DNA of 64,000 bases from Rhodopseudomonas rhenobacensis. GTDB taxonomy: Bacteria; Pseudomonadota; Alphaproteobacteria; Rhizobiales; Xanthobacteraceae. The notes beneath the pieces are model-generated. The model was not told the DNA's origin and ran no database searches. It saw only the letters and a program-made list of their open reading frames with translations. A program made the position numbers and the translations under genes. The stretch covers positions 245,732-309,731 of the forward strand of contig NZ_JACHIH010000003.1 of assembly GCF_014203125.1 (NCBI RefSeq), given 5' to 3'. Within the stretch, counting starts at the first letter, position 1. The number at the start of each line of letters is the position of its first letter. This document shows positions 37,675-46,200 of the stretch, piece by piece.

Positions 37675-39390
37675 ATGAACATCAACGTAACAGACCGGGT
37701 CGGCGCCTCGCATATCGAATATTTGCGCCAGAAACTCCCGCATGCCGTGCTCGAAGAGCGCTGGCAGACGGACAAGCAGGTGACCGTCACCGTCAAGCTG
37801 AACCAACTCCCCGAGGCCGTCTCGACGCTGTATTACGGGCGCGAAGGCTGGCTCTCGGTGGTGGTCGGCAACGACGAGCGCTCGCTCAACGACTCTTTCG
37901 GCCTCTACTACGTGCTGTCGATGGAGGGCGAGGAGAAGTGCCACGTCGTCGTCCATGCCGCGGTGCCGAGCGACAACGAGGAATTCCCCTCGGTGACGCC
38001 GAAGGTCCCGGGCTGCGTCTGGGGCGAGCGCGAAATCCGCGACATGTACGGCCTGCGCCCGGTCGGTCTGCCGGACGAGCGCCGGCTGGTGCTGCCGGAC
38101 GATTGGCCCGAAGGGCTGCACCCGCTGCGCAAGGACTCGATGGACTATCGGCTGCGGCCGCAGCCGACCAGCGACAACGAGAACTATCAGTTCCGCAACG
38201 ACGCCGCCGGCGAGACCACGGTGGTGCCGCTCGGCCCGCTGCACATCACCTCGGACGAACCCGGGCATTTCCGGCTGTTCGTCGACGGTGAAGACATCAT
38301 CGATGCCGACTACCGGATGTTCTACGTGCATCGCGGCATGGAGAAATTGGCCGAAACCCGGATGGGCTACAACGAGGTGACGTTCCTCGCCGACCGGGTC
38401 TGCGGCATTTGCGGCTACGCCCACTCGGTCGCCTATGCGAGCTCGGTCGAAAACGCGCTCGGTATCATCGTTCCGCAGCGCGCCCAGGCGATCCGCTCGC
38501 TGCTGCTGGAGACCGAGCGACTGCACAGCCACATGCTGAACCTCGGCCTGGTCTGCCATTTCGTCGGCTTCGACTCCGGCTTCATGCAGTTCTTCCGGGT
38601 TCGCGAAAAGGCGATGACGCTGGCCGAGATGCTGACCGGCGCCCGCAAGACCTACGCGATCAACCTGATCGGCGGCGTCCGTCGCGACATCCTCGGCGAG
38701 CAGCGCACCAAGACGCTGCAGCTGGTCGCGGAATTGCGCGAAGACGTGCAGCGGCTGCTGGAGATGCTGCTGGCGACGCCGAACTTCGGCCCGCGCGTCG
38801 CCGCCGTCGGCCTGCTCGACCGCAAGATCGCCCGCGATTACTCGCCGGTCGGCCCATTGGTGCGCGGCAGCGGCTTCAAGCGCGACACCCGCGTCGATCA
38901 CGCCTTCGCCGGCTACAAGAACGTCAACCTCGGCGTCCACACCGGCGACGGTTGCGACGTGCTGTCGCGAACCATGGTGCGTGCCGCCGAGATCTTCGAC
39001 AGCCTGTCGCTGATCGAGCAGCTGCTCGACAACACGCCGGAAGGCCCGATCATCAACGAGGACTTCGTCTACAAGCCGTATCAGTTCGCGCTGGGCTTCA
39101 CCGAGGCGCCGCGCGGCGAGGACATCCACTGGTCGATGACCGGCGACAACCAGAAGCTCTATCGCTGGCGCTGCCGGGCCTCGACCTACGCCAACTGGCC
39201 GGTGCTGCGCTACATGCTGCGCGGCAACACGGTGTCGGATGCGCCGCTCATCGTGGGTTCGATCGATCCTTGCTACTCCTGCACCGACCGCGTCACCGTG
39301 GTCGACGTCAAGAAGGAGACCAGCAAGACGATCCCCTACAAGGAAATCGAACGCTATTGCCGCGAGCGCAAAGACTCGCCGTTGAAGTAG
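37675..39390 (+). CDS. hyfG: [NiFe] hydrogenase large subunit, group 4a (HyfG)
   Basis: 571 residues. The first 170 are the NuoC-like domain (GCVWGEREIRDMYGL) and the rest the NuoD-like [NiFe] catalytic domain. Ni-Fe ligands are in RVCGICGYAHS (Cys243, Cys246) and DPCYSCTDR (Cys533, Cys536). After Arg539 there is a 32-residue tail beginning VTVVDVKKETS, very like the tail removed from E. coli HycE by HycI; cleavage would follow Arg539 after nickel insertion. It evolves H2 with electrons from FdhF. RBS ACGGAGAAC. Confidence 0.96.
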   Translation: MNINVTDRVGASHIEYLRQKLPHAVLEERWQTDKQVTVTVKLNQLPEAVSTLYYGREGWLSVVVGNDERSLNDSFGLYYVLSMEGEEKCHVVVHAAVPSDNEEFPSVTPKVPGCVWGEREIRDMYGLRPVGLPDERRLVLPDDWPEGLHPLRKDSMDYRLRPQPTSDNENYQFRNDAAGETTVVPLGPLHITSDEPGHFRLFVDGEDIIDADYRMFYVHRGMEKLAETRMGYNEVTFLADRVCGICGYAHSVAYASSVENALGIIVPQRAQAIRSLLLETERLHSHMLNLGLVCHFVGFDSGFMQFFRVREKAMTLAEMLTGARKTYAINLIGGVRRDILGEQRTKTLQLVAELREDVQRLLEMLLATPNFGPRVAAVGLLDRKIARDYSPVGPLVRGSGFKRDTRVDHAFAGYKNVNLGVHTGDGCDVLSRTMVRAAEIFDSLSLIEQLLDNTPEGPIINEDFVYKPYQFALGFTEAPRGEDIHWSMTGDNQKLYRWRCRASTYANWPVLRYMLRGNTVSDAPLIVGSIDPCYSCTDRVTVVDVKKETSKTIPYKEIERYCRERKDSPLK

Positions 39391-39401
39391 GGAAGACGTC
39401 A

Positions 39402-39971
39402 ATGTTCAAACTGCTGAAGGAAGTCTTCCGCACCGGCGAAGCCACGGTGAAGTATCCGTTCGCGCCGCTGGAAATCTCCAAGGATTTTCGCGGCAAGCCC
39501 GAGCACACCGCGGAACAGTGCATCGCCTGCGGCGCCTGCACCATCGCCTGTCCGGCCAACGCCTTGGCGATGGAGACCGACGTCGCCGCCGGGACCCGAA
39601 CCTGGTCGATCTCGTATGCGCGTTGCATCTTCTGCGCGCGCTGCGAGGAGGTCTGTCCGACCCAGGCCATCAAGCTGACGCCGGACTTCGAGCTCGCGGT
39701 CACCAACAAGGCGGATCTCACCGTCAAGGCGGTGTTCAAGCTCGCTGACTGCGTCTGCTGCGGCGAGCCGTTCGCGCCCGCCAAGGAGATCGCCTACGTC
39801 ACGGCGCTGATCGAGGCGACGTCCGTGACGAGCGCCGACGGCACCACCGCCGCGGTGTCGGAAGACACCGAACGCCGGCGCCGGATGCTGGCGACTTGCC
39901 CGAGCTGCAAGCGCGTCAATGACCTGGTGCAGATCGCCCGTATCACCGATCAGCAGGAGAAACGTCGATGA
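39402..39971 (+). CDS. hyfH: Hydrogenase-4-type ferredoxin subunit HyfH (NuoI-like)
   Basis: 189 residues. Two [4Fe-4S] sites, [12 protein letters not shown] and [12 protein letters not shown], near residues 42-90, and further Cys in [14 protein letters not shown] and CPSCKRVN that may bind zinc or a structural metal. It passes electrons to HyfI. The start follows GGGAAGACG; the stop overlaps the hyfI start. Confidence 0.93.
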   Translation: MFKLLKEVFRTGEATVKYPFAPLEISKDFRGKPEHTAEQCIACGACTIACPANALAMETDVAAGTRTWSISYARCIFCARCEEVCPTQAIKLTPDFELAVTNKADLTVKAVFKLADCVCCGEPFAPAKEIAYVTALIEATSVTSADGTTAAVSEDTERRRRMLATCPSCKRVNDLVQIARITDQQEKRR

Positions 39972-40711
39972 AAATGGACACCCCCGCCGACATCAAGCGG
40001 ATGAAATCCTCGCTGCTGTCGAACATCCGCCGCTCCGCCTACGTCTATCGGGTCGATTGCGGCGGCTGCAACGGCTGCGAGATCGAGATCTTCGCCGCCA
40101 TCACCCCCATCTTCGATGCCGAACGCTTCGGCATCAAAGTGGTGGCGTCGCCGCGCCACGCCGACATCCTGCTGTTCACCGGCGCGGTGACCCGCGCGAT
40201 GCGGATGCCGGCGCTGCGCGCCTACGAGGCGGCGCCGGATCCGAAGATCGTGGTGTCGTATGGCGCCTGCGGTTGCTCGGGCGGCATCTTCCACGACCTG
40301 TATTGCGTGTGGGGCGGCACCGACCAGGTGGTGCCGGTCGACGTCTACATCCCCGGCTGCCCGCCGACCCCGCCCGCCACCATCTACGGCTTCGCCGTAG
40401 CCCTCGGCCTGTTGGATCAGAAGCTGAAGGCCAAGACCCACATCGAAGGCGAGGGCGAGCAGGCCGGCATCGCGCACCCGGCGGTGCCGTACAATGTGCG
40501 GATCCACATCGAGCGCGAGGCTCGCCGCATGGCCGGCTATCGCCAGGGCCGCGACATCGCCGATCGCTTCCTCGGCATGTTGCAGATCCCCGGCGACCTG
40601 CCGCTGCAGCAGCGCGTCGAGACCTTCGCCGCGGCGGAAACCGACCCGCGCCTCGCCGAGATCTATCTGCAGATCGGCGAGACGCTGCAGCATCCGGAGT
40701 TGCGGCCATGA
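39968..40711 (+). CDS. hyfI: [NiFe] hydrogenase small subunit, group 4a (HyfI)
   Basis: 247 residues, NuoB-like, holding the proximal [4Fe-4S] cluster. Ligands are in [13 protein letters not shown] (near residues 30-37), YGACGCSGG and IPGCPPTP. It lacks a Tat signal, as expected for a cytoplasm-facing group 4 enzyme. It overlaps both hyfH and the next gene by 4 bases. Confidence 0.94.
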   Translation: MKMDTPADIKRMKSSLLSNIRRSAYVYRVDCGGCNGCEIEIFAAITPIFDAERFGIKVVASPRHADILLFTGAVTRAMRMPALRAYEAAPDPKIVVSYGACGCSGGIFHDLYCVWGGTDQVVPVDVYIPGCPPTPPATIYGFAVALGLLDQKLKAKTHIEGEGEQAGIAHPAVPYNVRIHIEREARRMAGYRQGRDIADRFLGMLQIPGDLPLQQRVETFAAAETDPRLAEIYLQIGETLQHPELRP

Positions 40712-41109
40712 ATGGCGACATCGTGTTCTATCGGCTCAATGCCAAGATCATGGAGCGCGATGGCGACATTCCGGCGGACGCCAAACAGGTGATCTACTAC
40801 TCGCTGGCGATCGGACACCACGTCGGGGTGTTCGATTGCTTCAAGCCGGTGCTGCGTTGCAGCGGCGACTTCTATCAGCGCCTGGTCACGGCGCTGCCCG
40901 AGGGCGAGGCGCGGCGCAAGCTCGACGGCATCCATCGCTTCGGCGAGATCACCATCGATCGCTCGCACACCGAGTTGCTCGGCGCGGCGATCGATCAGGT
41001 GTCGCCGGCGCTCGACAGCGAATCCGCCGACTGGCTCCGCGAACTCGGCACGTCGCTGGCGGCGATCGAGGCGGAGCCCGCGATCTACCTGATGGGACGA
41101 CGACTATGA
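40708..41109 (+). CDS. hyfJ: Formate hydrogenlyase maturation protein HycH/HyfJ
   Basis: 133 residues, HycH family. Visible features are [13 protein letters not shown] at the start, the [17 protein letters not shown] block and [12 protein letters not shown]. HycH is needed for maturation of the large subunit in E. coli. Start and stop each overlap a neighbour by 4 bases. Confidence 0.88.
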   Translation: MNGDIVFYRLNAKIMERDGDIPADAKQVIYYSLAIGHHVGVFDCFKPVLRCSGDFYQRLVTALPEGEARRKLDGIHRFGEITIDRSHTELLGAAIDQVSPALDSESADWLRELGTSLAAIEAEPAIYLMGRRL

Positions 41110-41591
41110 CCGGCATGGTGCTGACGGTCGGCAATACGCTGATGGGCGACGACGGCGCCGGCCCGCTGCTTGCGGAATTGCTCGAAGCCCGGCCGGCGGC
41201 GGGATGGACGGTGCTCGACGGCGGCGCCACCCCGGAGAACGTTACTTACGTGGTGCGCGCCGAGGCGCCGGAGCGCGTGCTGCTGGTCGACGCCGCCGAC
41301 ATGCGGCTGCCGCCCGGCACGGTCTGCCGCATCAACGAGGCGGACGTCGCCAAGCAATTCCTGATCAACACCCACGCGATTCCGCTCGACGTGCTGATCG
41401 CCTCGCTGCGCGAAACCGTGCCGCGAGTGACATTTGTCGGCATCCAGCCGGAGGTGGTGACCTTCTTCGGTGATATGACGCCGGCGGTTAAGGCGGCGGT
41501 GGAGGGTCTGCACCGAAGCCTCTTATTGGGTACGGACCCTGACGATCTGCCGACCGTGGCGGAACGCCACGACCAGACAGCAATGACTTAG
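41106..41591 (+). CDS. hycI: Hydrogenase maturation endopeptidase HycI
   Basis: 161 residues (a start at MVLTVGN three codons in is possible). The HycI/HoxM-type fold is shown by VLTVGNTLMGDDGAGPLL with the Ni-sensing Asp in GDDG, and VLLVDAADMRLPPG with the second Asp; INTHAIPLDVLI supplies a metal-binding His. It should cut HyfG after Arg539. A C-terminal polar tail of about 15 residues is unusual. Confidence 0.92.
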   Translation: MTGMVLTVGNTLMGDDGAGPLLAELLEARPAAGWTVLDGGATPENVTYVVRAEAPERVLLVDAADMRLPPGTVCRINEADVAKQFLINTHAIPLDVLIASLRETVPRVTFVGIQPEVVTFFGDMTPAVKAAVEGLHRSLLLGTDPDDLPTVAERHDQTAMT

Positions 41592-41622
41592 TCACTTAGC
41601 GCCACATAGAAGGAGACTCACC

Positions 41623-42522
41623 GTGGCTGATAACGCAATACTGGGCTCAGACGCCTACTCTCCGGCGGAGATTCAAGACAAGGTCGAAAAGCTTGGAGTC
41701 AAGAAGGCGCGTATGCCCTTCCTGCCCGAGTTCATGCTGTCGATCATCGCCGGCGGCTCGATCGGCCTCGGCGGCATGTTCTTCGTGATCGTGCTCGCCG
41801 ATGCGTCGCTCGGCTTTGCCATCCAGCGGGTGCTCGGCGGCGTGGTGTTCTCGCTCGGCCTCGCACTGGTGATGATCGGTGGTGCCGAACTGTTCACCGG
41901 CAATTGCCTGATCGTAATGGCGTGGTGGAACGGTCAGATCCGAACCGGCGAAGTGATCAAGAACTGGATCGTGGTCTGGGTCGGCAACCTGGTCGGCGCG
42001 CTCGGCTTGGTGTTCCTGCTGTACATGGCGCATTTCGCCGATCTCAATAACGGCGGCACCGGCACCGCGATGCTCAAGCTCGCGATCGGCAAGATGTCGC
42101 CCGACGCGATCACCATCTTCTTCAAGGGCATTCTGTGCAACCTGTTGGTCTGCCTCGGCGTTTGGCTCGCCTACGCCAGCCGCTCGGTCGCCGACAAGAT
42201 GGCCGGCATGGTGCTGCCGGTGGCTTGCTTCGTCGCCGCCGGCTTCGAGCACTGCGTCGCCAACATGTTCTTCCTGCCGATGGCCTGGTTGCTGGCCGAG
42301 ACGGGTCATGTTCCCGCCGGCATGGATGTCTCGGTGATCACGATGTTCAACATCATGCACAACATCATTCCCGCAACGCTCGGCAATATCGTCGGCGGCG
42401 CCGGCTTTGTCGGGCTGATCTACTGGGCGATCTACCGCAAAGGTCTCGGTGGCTTGACGCCGCTGCCGGCGGCGCCTGCCAAGCAGGTCGCGCCCTCCAA
42501 GCGCTCGGTTCCGGCCGAGTAA
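41623..42522 (+). CDS. Formate/nitrite transporter family channel (FocA/FocB-like)
   Basis: 299 residues with six membrane helices, GTG start after GAAGGAGACTCACC. FNT-family features: GGAELFTGNCLIVMAWWNG (the Omega-loop region), KGILCNLLVCLGVWLA, and the pore His within GFEHCVANMFFLPMAW, a near-invariant FNT segment. At the end of the hyf operon, as focB is in E. coli, it probably moves formate in or out. Confidence 0.92.
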   Translation: MADNAILGSDAYSPAEIQDKVEKLGVKKARMPFLPEFMLSIIAGGSIGLGGMFFVIVLADASLGFAIQRVLGGVVFSLGLALVMIGGAELFTGNCLIVMAWWNGQIRTGEVIKNWIVVWVGNLVGALGLVFLLYMAHFADLNNGGTGTAMLKLAIGKMSPDAITIFFKGILCNLLVCLGVWLAYASRSVADKMAGMVLPVACFVAAGFEHCVANMFFLPMAWLLAETGHVPAGMDVSVITMFNIMHNIIPATLGNIVGGAGFVGLIYWAIYRKGLGGLTPLPAAPAKQVAPSKRSVPAE

Positions 42523-42533
42523 TCCAGCTACGA

Positions 42534-42566
42534 CCGTCCGTGGCCGATCGCATCGGCCACGGACGG
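42534..42566 (+). terminator. Hairpin after the formate channel gene
   Basis: A 15-bp perfect stem (CCGTCCGTGGCCGAT / ATCGGCCACGGACGG) with a 3-base loop, 12 bases after the stop. The tail is ATACTT, not a full U-run. It probably ends or attenuates the hyf transcript before moaA. Confidence 0.65.
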
Positions 42567-42606
42567 ATACTTACGATGAAGATGTAATGCTCCCGAGGAA
42601 TGTCCC

Positions 42607-43629
42607 ATGTCCGTCGGTCATGAAGTTACTGCTCACGGCACGCTGATCGACCCGCACGGTCGCCACATCGACCGGCTGCGGGTCTCGGTGACCGATCGTT
42701 GCAATTTCCGCTGCAGCTATTGCCTGGGCGCGCATCCGAAGTTCGCGCCGCGCGCCGAGCTGCTGACGCTCGACGAACTCGACCGGCTGTGTTCGGCGTT
42801 CGTCGCCTGCGGCGTGCGTCGCATCCGCCTCACCGGCGGCGAACCGCTGGTCCGGCGCAACCTTTTGTCCTTCGTGCGCGCGCTGTCGCGGCACCTCGCC
42901 TCGGGCGCGCTCGACGAAATCACCATGACCACCAACGGCGCGCTGCTCGGTCGCTATGCCGCCGAGCTCGCCGATGCCGGGCTCTCCCGCATCAACGTCT
43001 CGGTCGACACGCTCGATCCGAAGGATTTCAAATCGATCACGCTTGGCGGCGACGTCGACGTGGTGCTCGCCGGCATCGAGGCGGCGCGCGCCGCCGGTCT
43101 GCCGGTGAAGCTCAACACCGTGGTGCAGGCCGGCGTCAACGAAACCGCGATTCCGGCGCTGATCGAATACGCCCACGCCCGCGCCATGGATCTGACGCTG
43201 ATCGAAGTGATGCCGATGGGGCTGTTCGCCGGAAAACGGCCGCCGTCCTTCGTGTCGCTGAAGAAGATCCGCGCCGACCTCGAGCAGCGCTTCACGCTGA
43301 CCGATCTGCTCGACCGCTCCTCCGGCCCCGCGCGCTACGTGCGGGTGGCGGAAACCGGCGGCCGCGTCGGCTTCATCACCCCGATGAGCCGCGGTTTTTG
43401 TGAAACGTGCAACCGGGTCCGCATCACCTCAACCGGGCAGCTGGTGCCGTGCCTCGGCCATGTCGAAGGCCTCGATCTGCGCGCGGCGCTGCGCGGCAGC
43501 GAGAGCGAGGGGCCGCTGATCGACGCGATTCACGCCGCGGTCGCCCACAAGCCGGTCGGCCACGATTTCGCTACCCCGCGCTGCGCGCCGGTCGCGGTCG
43601 AGCGCAGCATGAACGTAACGGGCGGCTGA
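42607..43629 (+). CDS. moaA: GTP 3',8-cyclase MoaA (molybdenum cofactor synthesis)
   Basis: 340 residues, radical SAM. The SAM cluster has Cys32, Cys36 and Cys39 (CNFRCSYC). The C-terminal second cluster has FCETCNRVRITSTGQLVPCL. The SAM-binding GGEP, and the C-terminal Gly-Gly (NVTGG) needed for catalysis, are present. It begins molybdopterin synthesis, needed by FdhF. Its place inside an FHL locus suggests a dedicated second copy. Stop overlaps the next start. Confidence 0.92.
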   Translation: MSVGHEVTAHGTLIDPHGRHIDRLRVSVTDRCNFRCSYCLGAHPKFAPRAELLTLDELDRLCSAFVACGVRRIRLTGGEPLVRRNLLSFVRALSRHLASGALDEITMTTNGALLGRYAAELADAGLSRINVSVDTLDPKDFKSITLGGDVDVVLAGIEAARAAGLPVKLNTVVQAGVNETAIPALIEYAHARAMDLTLIEVMPMGLFAGKRPPSFVSLKKIRADLEQRFTLTDLLDRSSGPARYVRVAETGGRVGFITPMSRGFCETCNRVRITSTGQLVPCLGHVEGLDLRAALRGSESEGPLIDAIHAAVAHKPVGHDFATPRCAPVAVERSMNVTGG

Positions 43630-44732
43630 TGATGCCCGACGCGCTGCAGCCCGGTGTCGTTCGTATCACCGCCGACGTGTCGGACGGCCGGGTGGTGGCG
43701 CGCACCGTGTTCAGCGATCGGCCGCGCGGCCTTGCGGCGGCGATCGCCCGGCAGCCGCCGGTGGCGATCCCCGATCTGACGCGCCGGCTGTTCGCGCTGT
43801 GCGGCACCTCGCATTGGCTCGCCGCGATCAACGCGCTGGCGATGGCGGGCGCGGCGCTCGAGGCGCCGTCACCCAGCGCCGCGGTACGCATGCTGGCGGC
43901 CGAGCGCGTCGTCGCGCATCTGCAAGCGACGTTCATGGATTGGGGCAGCCGCGTGCAGCTGATCGGTGCGGAGGCCGCGGCGCTATCGTCGGCGCTGACC
44001 GCGGCGCGCGGCTCGCAGATCGACGGCGGCGCGTTGTTGGAAGCCGTCACCACGCTCGGCATGGCGACGCGGGACCGCCACGCTGCTGCCGGCTCCTGGG
44101 TCGAGCGGCTGCTGTTCGCCGCCGGCGACGATCCGATCGAGCAGCCGACCTTCGACGTTCTCACCGGACACGACGACGAGCAAGTGCTGGCCGCGCTCGA
44201 CGATCAGGAAGAAGCCTTCACCGCGGCGCCGTGGCTGCCGGGGCGGCGCCCGGAAACCGGACCTGCGGCGCGCGCCGCGCTACGTGGTCTGCGCGCGGCG
44301 TCGCCTGCCGAACGGCTGTGCGCGCGGCTCGCCGAGGTCGCCGAGGCGGCGGATCTGATCGCAGGCACGCTGCTGCCCGATCCGAGCGAATGGCTGTCGA
44401 CCGCGCGACTCGGCCCCGGCGTTGCATTTTGCGCGATCGAAACGCCGCGCGGCCGGCTGCATCATCTGGTGCGGCTCGATGCGCAGGCTCGCGTGCAGCG
44501 CTATCTGATCCTGGCGCCGACCGAATGGAACTTCGCCGCCGACGGCCCGTTCGCCGCCGCACTTCAGCATTTTCGCATCGCCGAGGACGACACCGCGCAA
44601 TCGGCGATCGGGCGACTGGCGTCGCTCTACAATCCTTGCGTCGGTTGCGCCATCACGGTGCGCGATCCGATGGATCGACCCGCCTCGCATCAGCGCGGGA
44701 TTTCGACTGATGTAGTCCGTGGCGCGCCGTAA
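43629..44732 (+). CDS. HupK-like hydrogenase large-subunit-related maturation protein
   Basis: 367 residues. It resembles a decayed [NiFe] large subunit: near the start ALCGTSHWLAA (Cys58, His62) in place of the CGxCxxxH motif, and near the end LYNPCVGCAITVRDP (Cys337, Cys340) in place of DPCxxCxxH/R. This pattern is known for HupK, a scaffold-like factor of uptake hydrogenases. A HupK-like role in cofactor assembly for HyfG is inferred. Overlap with moaA (TGATG) implies cotranslation. Confidence 0.6.
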   Translation: MMPDALQPGVVRITADVSDGRVVARTVFSDRPRGLAAAIARQPPVAIPDLTRRLFALCGTSHWLAAINALAMAGAALEAPSPSAAVRMLAAERVVAHLQATFMDWGSRVQLIGAEAAALSSALTAARGSQIDGGALLEAVTTLGMATRDRHAAAGSWVERLLFAAGDDPIEQPTFDVLTGHDDEQVLAALDDQEEAFTAAPWLPGRRPETGPAARAALRGLRAASPAERLCARLAEVAEAADLIAGTLLPDPSEWLSTARLGPGVAFCAIETPRGRLHHLVRLDAQARVQRYLILAPTEWNFAADGPFAAALQHFRIAEDDTAQSAIGRLASLYNPCVGCAITVRDPMDRPASHQRGISTDVVRGAP

Positions 44733-44756
44733 CGGCACGACGCGCGGGAGGTCGCT

Positions 44757-45593
44757 ATGTTGCAGGATTCGACGATCGCGTTTCCGTCTCCGGCTACGCT
44801 CCACACCGCGAGCGAGATCGCGGTGCAGCCGCTCGGCCGCGGCAAGACCACCGCGATGGTCGCCGAGGAGGTGCCGGTCGGAGTGCTGTACAGCGGCATC
44901 CCGCACGCCGTGATGATGGCATCGCCGGCCGATCTCGAGGATTTCGCGATCGGTTTTTCGGTGACCGAGGGCATCATCAAGTCCGCCTCGGAGGTGCGCG
45001 AAATCACCACGCAGCAGACCTGCGACGGCGTCGAGCTCAATCTGGTGCTGGCGCCGGAGCGGTTCCAGGCGTTTCTGTCGCGACGGCGGACCCGCAACCT
45101 GCGCGGTCACACCAGTTGCGGCCTGTGCGGCGTCGAGGACGTCGCCGATACCCGCGCCGACACGCCGCAGGCCCCCGCGGGACAAAGCTTCACGCAGGAC
45201 GCGATCCGCCGCGCCTTGGCAGCGCTCGGCGGCCACCAGCAGTTGCACCGGCTGACCCGCGCTGCGCATGCCGCGGCCTGGGTTTCCTGCGAGGGTGATA
45301 TCCTGTTGGTGCGCGAGGACGTCGGCCGGCACAACGCGCTCGATAAGTTGATCGGCGCGGCGATGCGGCAGGGCACCGATCTCGCCGCCGGCTTCTGCCT
45401 GATCACCAGCCGCTGTTCTTATGAGATGGTGCAAAAAGCGTTGATGGCGTCGATGCCGGCCATCGTCGCGATCTCTGCGCCGACCGGGCTCGCTGTGCGA
45501 ACGGCGGAGGCCGCGGGCCTCACGCTGGTGGCGCTGGCGCGCGACGATGCACAGAACGTTTACGCCGCCGCGCATCGGATCGACGACCATTAG
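44757..45593 (+). CDS. fdhD: Formate dehydrogenase sulfurtransferase FdhD
   Basis: 278 residues. The sulfur-relay Cys121 and Cys124 lie in GHTSCGLCG, and the C-terminal signature VREDVGRHNALDKLIG is complete. It passes sulfur from IscS to the Mo-bis-MGD centre of FdhF. RBS GGAGG lies upstream (GCGGGAGGTCGCT). Last gene of the moaA-hupK-fdhD run. Confidence 0.95.
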   Translation: MLQDSTIAFPSPATLHTASEIAVQPLGRGKTTAMVAEEVPVGVLYSGIPHAVMMASPADLEDFAIGFSVTEGIIKSASEVREITTQQTCDGVELNLVLAPERFQAFLSRRRTRNLRGHTSCGLCGVEDVADTRADTPQAPAGQSFTQDAIRRALAALGGHQQLHRLTRAAHAAAWVSCEGDILLVREDVGRHNALDKLIGAAMRQGTDLAAGFCLITSRCSYEMVQKALMASMPAIVAISAPTGLAVRTAEAAGLTLVALARDDAQNVYAAAHRIDDH

Positions 45594-45621
45594 CGGGATT
45601 CCCCGCTAATCTTTCTGCTTC

Positions 45622-45635
45622 TTGATTTGGATCAA
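45622..45635. promoter_or_regulatory. Perfect FNR/FixK/AadR box upstream of hypC
   Basis: TTGATTTGGATCAA is an exact TTGAT-N4-ATCAA palindrome, about 190 bases before hypC and 29 bases after fdhD. It predicts oxygen-responsive control of the hyp genes by an FNR/FixK/AadR-type protein. Confidence 0.7.
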
Positions 45636-45657
45636 GTCTAAAGGCGATGTTCAAGTA

Positions 45658-45666
45658 TTCGTACGA
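45658..45666. promoter_or_regulatory. Possible FhlA-type site
   Basis: TTCGTACGA, the core of the E. coli FhlA upstream activating sequence (CATTTCGTACGAAATG), occurs 22 bases after the FNR-type box. Only the 9-base core matches, the flanks do not, and no convincing sigma-54 -24/-12 pair was found between here and hypC. Confidence 0.3.
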
Positions 45667-45825
45667 GCATCGTTGTTGCTAGAGATCGCGGTTATGGACG
45701 TGCCCGGACTTCGAACGCACGTTGCGTCGACAAAATCTGCAACCCTTTTTTTCTGTGCCTCATCCGACCGATCGCGACGCTGCGGATGATCAGGGAATTA
45801 TTTACGCCATCGACCGAACATCGCC

Positions 45826-46176
45826 ATGTGCATCGCTATCCCGTGTAAAGTTGTGGCCGTCGTCGACTTCGCGCAGATGCAAGTCGCCGTGATGTCAGAA
45901 GGCGGCGAGCAGGAGATCGTCTCCGCCGCCTTGCTGGTGACGCCGCAGCAGCCGCTCGGCGAACTGGTGGGAACCTACGTGCTGATCCACGCCGGCTTCG
46001 CACTCTCGGTGATCGACGAGGCCGAGGCGCGATCGCGACAGCAGGTGTTCGCCGCGATGCGCGGCGGCAGCGGCGCGATCGATCTCGACGATTTCTATGC
46101 ATCCACCACTCGGGATGTCGCGGCAGTGCCTGGGCTCGAGGTTGCGATCCGTCCGCTGCCCGATGCCACCTCGTGA
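45826..46176 (+). CDS. hypC: Hydrogenase assembly chaperone HypC/HupF-like (first copy)
   Basis: 116 residues. MCIAIPCKVV gives the essential Cys2; GTYVLIHAGFALSVIDEAEA completes the HypC fold. It ferries the Fe(CN)2CO unit between HypD and the hydrogenase large subunit. About 25 residues longer at the C-terminus than usual (the second copy has 90). First gene of the hyp run, 233 bases after fdhD. Confidence 0.9.
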   Translation: MCIAIPCKVVAVVDFAQMQVAVMSEGGEQEIVSAALLVTPQQPLGELVGTYVLIHAGFALSVIDEAEARSRQQVFAAMRGGSGAIDLDDFYASTTRDVAAVPGLEVAIRPLPDATS

Positions 46177-46200
46177 TGGAGCGGTGGGGTCCTTTGTAGC

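Noticed and set aside
35916..37796. 626-residue frame opposite hyfE-hyfF
   Set aside because: Antisense to two well-conserved membrane subunit genes and rich in Arg, His and Gln; no domain.
45690..45703. GG-N10-GC spacing upstream of hypC as a sigma-54 promoter
   Set aside because: Only the GG and GC match (GGTTATGGACGTGC); the TTGC and TGGCA context is missing.
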